Shown here: positions 1 through 6,305 of the stretch, piece by piece
How the letters are laid out: each line of letters starts with the position of its first letter
Position numbering within the stretch: position 1 is the first letter of the stretch
NCBI GenBank assembly: GCA_035405645.1
Contig: DAONJL010000038.1
Location: 12,361-25,261 of the forward strand
Source: DAONJL01 sp035405645 [NCBI: bacterium]
GTDB lineage: Bacteria; JAGOBX01; DAONJL01
Direction: 5' to 3'
Length of the DNA: 12,901 nucleotides
Program-made: the position numbers and the translations under genes
Notes under the pieces: model-generated
The model's input: the letters and a program-made list of their open reading frames with translations, nothing else
Database searches by the model: none
What the model was told of the DNA's origin: nothing

Positions 1-232
1 CCTTTTTTTTCACCTAATCTTTCAGCAGTTAAAACCAACGGCTTTTTTTGCACCTCCTCATATTTTGCTATTTAATTTATACATTTTACTTCTAATGGTT
101 CTGGTAATTTTATTATTAAATCTATAAATTTCTGAATCTCATAAATTATTTCTTTTTTATATCCATTTTCTCGTAATGCTTTTAATATCATTATTTTGCA
201 TCAAATTCGCTTTTATATCGTATCTTTTTCAT
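1..232 (-). pseudogene. Remnant of Rpn/PD-(D/E)XK nuclease (putative transposase) family gene, C-terminal part
   Basis: Read on the minus strand, an ORF begins at ATG 191-189 and encodes 39 residues (start MILKALRENGYKKEI, then QKFIDLIIKLPEPLE). It hits TAA at 74-72. The same frame then continues without a stop to the window edge as IAKYEEVQKKPLVLTAERLG and EKKG. Joined across the TAA, this matches, without gaps, the C-terminal region I know from Rpn-family recombination-promoting nucleases: L-x-E-x-G-Y, then F-I-D-x-(L/I)-x-x-L-P, then Y-E-E-x(4)-P-x-V-x-x-x-E-R-(I/L)-G-x-x-K-G. The stop falls where Glu is common, so a single GAA to TAA change would explain it. A second frame (ATG at 232, MKKIRYKSEFDAK) ends at 191 and may be more of the gene, displaced by a frameshift. 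The N-terminal nuclease core is absent and the gene runs off the left edge. The family is assigned from memory of its consensus. Confidence 0.6.
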
Positions 233-239
233 TGAATTT

Positions 240-284
240 TATTTAATAAAATTTTTTTGTTATTAGAAACTATTTTATTAAATA
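240..284 (-). terminator. AT-only inverted repeat downstream of glycerate kinase; possible terminator or mRNA 3' stem
   Basis: Bases 240-252 and 272-284 are perfect reverse complements (13 bp, all A/T) around a 19-base loop. The repeat starts about 35 bases past the glycerate kinase stop and precedes the pseudogene, so it sits where the last operon would end. No clear T-run follows on the minus strand, and an A/T-only stem is weak. A classical intrinsic terminator is therefore only one possibility. Confidence 0.35.
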
Positions 285-318
285 TACTTTTGAATGTCAA
301 TAATTACTTAAGAAGATT

Positions 319-1623
319 TTATTCAACCAATATTATATGTAAATCCATTACATTTGTTCCAGTTGGTCCTGTAAATATTAAATTATTTGTTTTTTTAAAA
401 AAGTTATATGAATCATTTTTTAGCAAATATTTTTCTGGTTCTAATTTTAATGATTTTATTTTTTGGAAAATAGAATTGTCAATAATAGCGCCAGCAGCAT
501 CTGTTGGTCCGTCTGTTCCATCTGTTGCAATTGATGCTATTGCAATTGGTAAAGGATTTTGTAATAATTCAATTAAAGCAGCGAGAACAAATTCTTGATT
601 TCTACCACCTTTACCTTTTCCTTTTTTTGTAACAGTTGTTTCGCCGCCTGATAAAATACAGGCTGGTGTAGCAACTGGATTATGTGTTAATATAATTTCT
701 TTTGCTATTGCTAAATGGAATTTTACTATTTCTTTTGTTTCACCATAAATACTTGAAGATAAAATTATTGGATTATATCCTAATTTTTTTGCAGAGTTAT
801 ATGCACCTTTTAATGCTGTATAATTATTTTCTATGATATAATTTTTATATTTTGCAATTTTTTGTTTTACATCTTCTTTATCTTTTTTTGTGAAAATATA
901 TTTAATAATATTTAATGGTAAATCTTTTTTTATGCCGTATTTTTCAATAATTTTTTTACATATATTTTTATTAATTTTACTCGGAACAGTTGGTCCACTT
1001 GCTATAATTTCTAAATTATCATTAATTACATCAGAAATAATAAGTGAGATACTTTCAGCTGGATTTATATGGTTTAATAATTTACCACCTTTAATTTCTG
1101 ACACATATTTTCTTAAATAATTTATTTCATTTATCGTAGCACCACAATCGAGTAATATTTGTGTCATCTGTTTTTTATCTGATAGTGTGATACTATTTAC
1201 AGGTTTAACAAGTAAAGAAGAACCACCACCTGAAATTAAGTTTATTACTAAATCATTTTCTTTTGTTTGTTTTAAAAAATTTAATAATTGTTCTGTTGCT
1301 TTTAAACTATTATTATCTGGTAAAGGATGTCCACCTTCTAATATTTTAATTTTTTTTGTTTTTTCACTATGACCATATTTTGTTATGACTAAACCACTTT
1401 TTATTTTATCTTTTAAAATATGTTCTAATGCAATTGCCATTCTTGCACTGGCTTTTCCAAAACCTATTACATAAATATTCTCATACTTTTTTAAATCATA
1501 TATATCATTCTGGATATACAATTTATTTTTTTCTAAATAAACATTTTTATTTAATATTTCAAAAGTATCAATTGCTTTTAATGCGTCTTTATAAATTTTT
1601 ATAATATCTTTTTTTAAATTCAT
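319..1623 (-). CDS. Glycerate 2-kinase, MOFRL family (GckA/TtuD-type)
   Basis: This 434-residue protein is predicted to phosphorylate D-glycerate with ATP to 2-phosphoglycerate in the cytoplasm, feeding lower glycolysis from serine, glyoxylate or hydroxypyruvate metabolism. Family motifs appear in the usual order: GFGKAS (54-59), GGHPLPD (97-103), LISGGGSSLL (129-138), LRKYVSEIKGGKL (170-182), ASGPT (208-212). The C-terminal MOFRL part has LSGGETTVT (324-332), GGRNQEF (339-345), ATDGTDGPTDAAGA (366-379), NDSYNFF (403-409) and TGPTGTNVMDL (418-428). Length is normal, nothing looks broken, and the lysine of GFGKAS and the glycine-rich loops are intact. The start is the ATG 3 bases after the HD-GYP stop. 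It has no Shine-Dalgarno sequence, so translational coupling is likely. It is the last gene of the promoter-3659 unit. The family is certain; the physiological source of glycerate is not shown here. Confidence 0.95.
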   Translation of the reverse strand: MNLKKDIIKIYKDALKAIDTFEILNKNVYLEKNKLYIQNDIYDLKKYENIYVIGFGKASARMAIALEHILKDKIKSGLVITKYGHSEKTKKIKILEGGHPLPDNNSLKATEQLLNFLKQTKENDLVINLISGGGSSLLVKPVNSITLSDKKQMTQILLDCGATINEINYLRKYVSEIKGGKLLNHINPAESISLIISDVINDNLEIIASGPTVPSKINKNICKKIIEKYGIKKDLPLNIIKYIFTKKDKEDVKQKIAKYKNYIIENNYTALKGAYNSAKKLGYNPIILSSSIYGETKEIVKFHLAIAKEIILTHNPVATPACILSGGETTVTKKGKGKGGRNQEFVLAALIELLQNPLPIAIASIATDGTDGPTDAAGAIIDNSIFQKIKSLKLEPEKYLLKNDSYNFFKKTNNLIFTGPTGTNVMDLHIILVE

Positions 1624-1626
1624 TTT

Positions 1627-2721
1627 TTAAAATAAAATTTTTGAAATAAATAAATTATCAAAATCACTTATTGTATATTTATTTTTATAGCGTAATGTTT
1701 CTTCATCATAAGTCATAACTTTTACAATGTTTGATTCCATTCTATAATCACTAATTATTCCAATTTCATTATTATTAAGTAAAACACGCATACCAATTTG
1801 ATATAAAGGAATATTCTTAAAAAAAGTATGTAATAATTCTAATTTAAACCATTTTTTGCCTGCTAATTCTAATGTTTCAAATAATTCTTCTAAATGTATT
1901 TGGTCACGATATTTTTTATAAAGGAAATTAGTATAATATAAATCAGTTAACCCAACAATTTGTGCACCTAATAATATTTCATCTTCTTTTAATTTTCTTG
2001 GATAACCTTTACCATTTCTTCGTTCGTGATGTTGATAAACATATTGTGCAATAACAGAATTAAAACCTCTTATTTTTCGTAAAATATCAAAACTTTTGTA
2101 TGGATGTTCTACTAATTCTTCAATTTTTTTCTCACTTAATTTTTCATTTATATCATCAAATTTAATATTATTTATTATTATTGAAATGTGATGTGTTAAT
2201 GCTGCGATTGCAATATTTCTAATTTCATCAGGTGGTAAATTAAGATTATTACCTAATATAATAGACATTATTGCCATATTAAATGCTTTTGTTATTTCTA
2301 TTTCAAATGGTGAAGTTGGTTCTAAAAAATATCGCATTGGTTTTTTATAATACATTAAATCATCTGATAATTTATTTGCTAATTTTACTAATCGATTTAA
2401 GATTGTAAAATTTATTGTCTCAATTTTATTTCGTTCTTTATATTCATCTAATTTACTGCATTCTTTAAATAATTCTACAATTTCATAAAATTCTTTTAAA
2501 TAATCTAATCTGATTTTTTCTTCAAGAATATTTTCAATAATTAAATTATTAAAAGATGGATGATTAATATAGATATTTTTTATTCCTTCCTGTTTAAATA
2601 CTTTTATATCATTTTTTCCTATTACTTGATTTACACCTAATAATTTTATACCATTTAATGAATATACATCTTTTGCTAATGAATAACCTTCTATCGCATC
2701 AGTTAAATTAATTCTTAACAT
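1627..2721 (-). CDS. Degenerate HD-GYP domain protein (c-di-GMP-phosphodiesterase fold, probably inactive)
   Basis: This 364-residue cytoplasmic protein resembles stand-alone HD-GYP proteins. Residues 1-55 match their usual N-terminal lead-in (LTDAIEGYSLAKDVYSLNG, then a stretch ending IKNIYI). The HD-GYP-like core spans about 140-275. Residues 305-360 resemble the C-terminal segment of these proteins (YQIGMRVLLNNNEIGII). Conserved parts are HP (206-207), HHE (231-233), GYP (239-241) and a TD at 259-260. The hallmark HD dyad reads ALTHHIS, with His-His at 177-178 where His-Asp is expected. The earlier histidine ligand is replaced by Phe-Asn at 147-148. In the active family these residues bind the di-metal centre, so loss of c-di-GMP hydrolysis is inferred; a binding or scaffold role is possible. 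The gene overlaps the upstream PilZ gene by 14 bases, and a weak GAG lies just before the ATG. Function is not established. Confidence 0.8.
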   Translation of the reverse strand: MLRINLTDAIEGYSLAKDVYSLNGIKLLGVNQVIGKNDIKVFKQEGIKNIYINHPSFNNLIIENILEEKIRLDYLKEFYEIVELFKECSKLDEYKERNKIETINFTILNRLVKLANKLSDDLMYYKKPMRYFLEPTSPFEIEITKAFNMAIMSIILGNNLNLPPDEIRNIAIAALTHHISIIINNIKFDDINEKLSEKKIEELVEHPYKSFDILRKIRGFNSVIAQYVYQHHERRNGKGYPRKLKEDEILLGAQIVGLTDLYYTNFLYKKYRDQIHLEELFETLELAGKKWFKLELLHTFFKNIPLYQIGMRVLLNNNEIGIISDYRMESNIVKVMTYDEETLRYKNKYTISDFDNLFISKILF

Positions 2722-3634
2722 TTTTATTCTCGTTCCTGAAAAGATATACTGGACATTTATAACATTTTAATTTTATCCAGGATAGTCCAGTATCGTAATA
2801 ATAATTTTTATCCATAAGTTCCCAGCATTCATTTATGTGTGATTTATTAGATAATTTTTTTTCTAAAAATCTACATTCACCACTACCGGGAAATAAATAT
2901 AATTCTGGTTTTATTACTTGATTTTTCATTAATGAAAGAGTATAATTAAATAATATTGTTCGATTTTCTTTTTTTGTTTTAAAAAATTTTATATGATGAT
3001 GAAATAAGTTATTTAATGTATATGAAGAAATTAATACACCGCTAAATAAAATGTTCTGACCAAGTGTTGGGAAAAAAATATTTATACTTTCTTTTGTTGT
3101 TATTTGTTTTATTGAAATAAATTTAAGACCACCTTTACTTAAATCATTTGTAAAACCATAAATTTTTATATTATTAGCAAGAATAATCACAGGTAATTTT
3201 AATATTATTCTTGGTGTTTTTCGCCGTTCTGTTTCAATACTCTGAACTTTTAAATAGTTCATAATATTTTTTACTTTATCTTCAAAACCAAGAGCACACA
3301 AACTCATTGCTGCAGTTGTTTTTATATCTGTGTTATATTCCTGTGATTGTAGAATTTTTGTAATTAATGGCACTACATTTTCATCGCCAAAAATTCCAAG
3401 TGCCCAGATTATTTTTTCTAAAAAAATCTGATTATCAAGATATTGTGAATATAATTTGATTAAATAGGGTAATATTTCTTTTACTTTTAATCTCACACAA
3501 TTTAAAACAATTTTTTCTTTTATATCAATAGGAACCTGCGAACTTGTTAATAAAGGCAATATTTTTATTATTTGTTGCTTATCCTGGATTTCACTAATTT
3601 TATTTAATATTTCATTTATATCTTTTTCAGACAT
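2708..3634 (-). CDS. HEAT-like helical repeats + PilZ domain + C-terminal cysteine motif
   Basis: This is a 308-residue cytoplasmic protein with no signal peptide or membrane segment. Residues 1-130 are helical repeats of HEAT/armadillo type (for example ILPYLIKLY at 54-62, WALGIFGDENVVPLI at 77-91 and MSLCALG at 110-116). A PilZ domain follows at about 135-235, with the c-di-GMP-binding signatures ERRKTPR (R137, R138, R142) and DLSKGG (D164, S166, G168, G169), so ligand binding is plausible. The tail (250-300) carries C254, C270, C291 and C294, with CWE at 270-272 and CxxCPVY at 291-297. This resembles small CWE/CxxC metal-binding tails attached to some signalling proteins. A strong promoter lies 24 bases upstream, and AGG 7-9 bases before the ATG can act as ribosome binding site. 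The 14-base overlap with the HD-GYP gene suggests joint expression and perhaps a physical partnership. Exact output is unknown. Confidence 0.8.
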   Translation of the reverse strand: MSEKDINEILNKISEIQDKQQIIKILPLLTSSQVPIDIKEKIVLNCVRLKVKEILPYLIKLYSQYLDNQIFLEKIIWALGIFGDENVVPLITKILQSQEYNTDIKTTAAMSLCALGFEDKVKNIMNYLKVQSIETERRKTPRIILKLPVIILANNIKIYGFTNDLSKGGLKFISIKQITTKESINIFFPTLGQNILFSGVLISSYTLNNLFHHHIKFFKTKKENRTILFNYTLSLMKNQVIKPELYLFPGSGECRFLEKKLSNKSHINECWELMDKNYYYDTGLSWIKLKCYKCPVYLFRNENKNVKN

Positions 3635-3658
3635 ACAATATAACCTATTTTTTTAATT

Positions 3659-3688
3659 TTTATAAAAAAGTATTATATAAATTGTCAA
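3659..3688 (-). promoter_or_regulatory. Sigma70-type promoter for the PilZ / HD-GYP / glycerate kinase unit
   Basis: On the minus strand a perfect -35 box TTGACA (3688-3683) is followed after 18 bases by TATAAA (3664-3659), or after 17 bases by TTATAA. It lies in the only sizeable gap of the central gene run, 24 bases before the PilZ-protein ATG. The expected leader is about 15-20 bases. AT-rich DNA gives many chance -10 boxes, but the complete TTGACA is notable. Confidence 0.6.
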
Positions 3689-3698
3689 GATAAAAATA

Positions 3699-4319
3699 TT
3701 AAATATTTTTTTTATCAAATAAAAATTCTGGCATTATATAAAAAATAATAGGGAAAAAGCATAAACCAATAATAGTAAGAAAAGTTAAAATAAAAAGAAT
3801 AAAATGAAAAATAGATAATAAAAATATTTTGAATAAATTTGAAAGAATAAAAATTTTTATATCATTAAAAGAAATAGAATAAACAAAAGAATAATAAAAT
3901 AAATAAGAAGAAAAAAATAAAAAAACAAAAAAATAAAAAATAGAAAAACCAGCGATAATATTTAGAAGGGGAAAAGGAAAAATATTTTTAGTAAAATAAA
4001 ACCAGCAAGAAAATAAAAGAAAAGATTTAATAAAGGAAAATAAAAGAATAAAAAAGAAAATTTTTTTGGAAAAAAATAATGATTTAAAAGAAAAATTTTT
4101 CAAAAAAATAAAAGCAATAAAATTTAAAGAATTAAGAATAATAAAGAAGAAGAAGAGGAAAAATAGAATATTATTAAATAAATAAAAAAATAAAGCATTA
4201 AATAATAATAGAAAGAAAGACCAGCTGCAATTAAATAAGAAGTAAGATTTAAAGTTATCAAAATAATCAACTAATAAATCGAGAAAAAATTGCCTGATAT
4301 TTAATCGCGAGTAATTCAT
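3699..4319 (-). CDS. Phenylalanine-rich polytopic membrane protein of unknown function
   Basis: This is a 206-residue protein I do not recognise. By hand count about 58 residues (28%) are Phe, with most of the rest Leu, Ile, Ser, Tyr and Asn. Charged residues cluster in a few short loops. About five or six transmembrane helices can be placed near residues 25-45, 48-74, 87-107, 117-145, 160-180 and 182-200; the N-terminus is amphipathic. There are no catalytic motifs and no signal peptide distinct from the first helix. Size and helix layout loosely recall YesL/DUF624-type membrane proteins, but that is a weak guess. It begins 4 bases after the LptF/G-family gene without a Shine-Dalgarno sequence, so it is probably translated by coupling and may act in the envelope. 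The ATG at 4319 gives the longest hydrophilic lead and is preferred. Because Phe is encoded by TTT here, its coding strand is T-rich, opposite to its neighbours. Confidence 0.75.
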   Translation of the reverse strand: MNYSRLNIRQFFLDLLVDYFDNFKSYFLFNCSWSFFLLLFNALFFYLFNNILFFLFFFFIILNSLNFIAFIFLKNFSFKSLFFSKKIFFFILLFSFIKSFLLFSCWFYFTKNIFPFPLLNIIAGFSIFYFFVFLFFSSYLFYYSFVYSISFNDIKIFILSNLFKIFLLSIFHFILFILTFLTIIGLCFFPIIFYIMPEFLFDKKNI

Positions 4320-4323
4320 AGAA

Positions 4324-5412
4324 TTAAATTTTTATTACTTTGATAATTAAAAAAATACCAATAATAAACAGAAAAATATTTGGTAACCATAAAATATAAT
4401 AAGGCGAAAAAATTTCTTTGAAAGCAAGAGTTTCAGAAAAAGAAAGAAGCACATAATAAATAAAAATTAAAATAAGACTAACACCAAAACCAATTGTTTT
4501 ACCTGATTTTGAAATCAGACCAAGAGGCGAAGCAATAACAGCAAATGCAATACAAGCAATCGGTAAAACAAACATTTCTGTTAAATAAATTTTTGCATTT
4601 ATTAATAATCTTAAATTTTCATTGTTTTTATCAAAATTTTTTATAAAGTTTTTTAATTCATAAAAATTCATCATTTTTATTGTTTTTTCATAAATAGAAT
4701 TTAATTGAGAATTAAAATATTCAAGAGGTATAATCATTTCTTTTATTGGATGTATTATTTTATATTTACCATCATCTTCTAATTGATGAATGGAGACATC
4801 ATTTATAATTAAGATATAACCATTTTTATTTTTTGAAATTTTTCCTTTTTTCGCTAAAATAATTTTATTTTTATCAGAAATAAATTCAATATGTGCATTA
4901 GTAAATGATAATAATTCAGGATTCATTTTTTCAAATTTCAATAATATATCACCTAATCTATTAAATTTATCTTCAGCAATAGCGATTAAAGGTGATTCAA
5001 TTGACATTTTATAAATTGTTTTTTTTGCTTTATAGGAAGTATCAGGAATAAATTTAACATTTAAAAAAATTAATAATAAGGAAAAGAAAATAGCAAAAAA
5101 TAAAACAGGTCTAATAATATAAAAAAGATTTATACCTGCTGATTTAATTGCAATTATTTCTTTATCAGCAGACATTTTACCAAAAACCATTAAAATTGCA
5201 ATGACTAAACTCATAGGAATTGTAAGCAATATAGTAGAAGGCAAAAAATACAAAATGATTTTAACAACAACCAAAAAATCGACATCTCTGGTAAATATAA
5301 GAGTAATAGATTGAATTAATTTTTGTAATAATCCAAGAAAAGTAAGAAGAAGAAAAGAGTAAATAAAAAAAGGGAATAATTCAATTAAAACATATTTTGA
5401 TAATAGTCTCAT
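4324..5412 (-). CDS. LptF/LptG-family permease (YjgP/YjgQ), lipopolysaccharide export
   Basis: This 362-residue inner-membrane protein belongs to the LptF/LptG family, which with LptB moves LPS from the inner membrane to the periplasmic bridge. The layout is typical: three helices at about 10-36, 53-78 and 98-119; a periplasmic beta-jellyroll-like region from about 120 to 270; then three helices at about 277-298, 305-325 and 338-358. Family motifs include SADKEIIAIKSAGIN (81-95, the cytoplasmic loop facing the ATPase), SPLGLISKSGKTIGFG (295-310) and WLPN (342-345). I cannot decide between LptF and LptG. The two are often adjacent, but only one is here and the next gene is not its partner. It starts 5 bases after the glycosyltransferase stop, without a clear Shine-Dalgarno sequence. 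Its presence implies an outer membrane with LPS or a similar glycolipid. Confidence 0.92.
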   Translation of the reverse strand: MRLLSKYVLIELFPFFIYSFLLLTFLGLLQKLIQSITLIFTRDVDFLVVVKIILYFLPSTILLTIPMSLVIAILMVFGKMSADKEIIAIKSAGINLFYIIRPVLFFAIFFSLLLIFLNVKFIPDTSYKAKKTIYKMSIESPLIAIAEDKFNRLGDILLKFEKMNPELLSFTNAHIEFISDKNKIILAKKGKISKNKNGYILIINDVSIHQLEDDGKYKIIHPIKEMIIPLEYFNSQLNSIYEKTIKMMNFYELKNFIKNFDKNNENLRLLINAKIYLTEMFVLPIACIAFAVIASPLGLISKSGKTIGFGVSLILIFIYYVLLSFSETLAFKEIFSPYYILWLPNIFLFIIGIFLIIKVIKI

Positions 5413-5417
5413 AAAAA

Positions 5418-6305
5418 TTAATTTGTGTTTATTGCAGTATTTCTTGTCTTAACAATCATATCAGCAAAAAGTCCAATTAAAAAAATTAATACACTTAATA
5501 AAATAGTTAATACAGAAAATTCGTGAATCATACTTCTTGTAATAATAGTATAAATTGTGCGATATAAGCCAATAATAAAAATAATGGAACTTATAGGAAT
5601 AAAAATTTTAAGTGGTTTAAAATACATAATAATTCTAAAAACTAAAAGAGTAAATTCCATAGTATGACGAACAGGCTTTATTTTTGATTTGCCTTTTCGT
5701 TTATAATAATTTATTGGAATATATTTAATAAAATAATCACCTGAATAAGCAGCAAGAGTAATTGTTGTGGTAAAAGAAAAACCAGAAGGAAGAATATTAA
5801 AATAAGTTAAAGCAAGGCGTTTTTTGAAAATTCTTAAACCAGAATTCAGGTCAGGTATTTTAGTGCCAGCAAGATAATTAGCTAATACACCAATAAACCA
5901 TTTTGCTGGTCTTCGTAAATTTGGTATTGAAACTTTTTCGCCTGTTCTGCTTCCTACTATCATATCATATTTATTAATGTCTTTATACAGTTCATAAATC
6001 ATATTTGTTGGATAAGTATCATCAGCATCAATTATACAAATATTTTCTGATTCTGCTTTTATAATACCTGTCTTTAAAGCCGCACCATAACCTTTATTAT
6101 ATGGTAAATTTATAATCTTTAAATTTTCTATTTTTGTATTTTCTAATAATTCACATGTTTTATCTGTTGAACCATCATTTACTATTATTATTTCATAATT
6201 TATATTTTTATTTGCTAAATCATTTCTTATGTTATTTATTACTTTTATTATTGCTTCTTCTTCATTATAAACAGGTATAATAATACTTAAATCATATTTA
6301 TTCAT
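5418..6305 (-). CDS. GT2 family glycosyltransferase, DPM1/ArnC-like, with C-terminal membrane anchor
   Basis: This 295-residue enzyme is expected to transfer a sugar from a nucleotide donor to a polyprenyl-phosphate-type acceptor at the inner membrane. The GT-A domain shows PVYNEEE (11-17), VNDGSTD (42-48), NKGYGAALKTG (70-80), the metal/nucleotide-binding DADDTYP (93-99), GSR (118-120), DLNSGLRIF (152-160) and PSGFSFTT (173-180). A basic segment, YYKRKGKSKIKP (200-211), precedes two hydrophobic helices at about 232-252 and 262-284. This is the arrangement of DPM1/ArnC/GtrB-like enzymes. The ATG overlaps the metF TGA (ATGA), so translation is coupled. The following LPS-export permease suggests a role in surface glycolipid or glycan assembly. 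Sugar and acceptor cannot be read from the sequence. No residues needed for catalysis are obviously missing. Confidence 0.92.
   Translation of the reverse strand: MNKYDLSIIIPVYNEEEAIIKVINNIRNDLANKNINYEIIIVNDGSTDKTCELLENTKIENLKIINLPYNKGYGAALKTGIIKAESENICIIDADDTYPTNMIYELYKDINKYDMIVGSRTGEKVSIPNLRRPAKWFIGVLANYLAGTKIPDLNSGLRIFKKRLALTYFNILPSGFSFTTTITLAAYSGDYFIKYIPINYYKRKGKSKIKPVRHTMEFTLLVFRIIMYFKPLKIFIPISSIIFIIGLYRTIYTIITRSMIHEFSVLTILLSVLIFLIGLFADMIVKTRNTAINTN

Noticed and set aside
72-191. The 39-codon minus-strand frame as an independent small gene
   Set aside because: Its sequence continues past the stop in the same frame as a recognisable family C-terminus, and there is no Shine-Dalgarno; a gene fragment is the simpler reading.
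257-598. Plus-strand open frame of 113 codons opposite the end of the glycerate kinase gene
   Set aside because: It lies mostly antisense to strongly conserved glycerate kinase motifs, has no ribosome site and encodes a Phe/Ile-rich sequence with no recognisable domain. It is a composition-driven shadow.
890-1372. Two further plus-strand open frames (890-1120 and 1187-1372)
   Set aside because: Both are antisense to the glycerate kinase core and have no initiation signals or family motifs.
3700-4260. Long A-rich stretch on the plus strand taken as a low-complexity repeat or non-coding spacer
   Set aside because: The minus strand carries one uninterrupted 206-codon frame with a sensible helix/loop pattern starting 4 bases after the previous gene, so it is best explained as a Phe-rich membrane protein.
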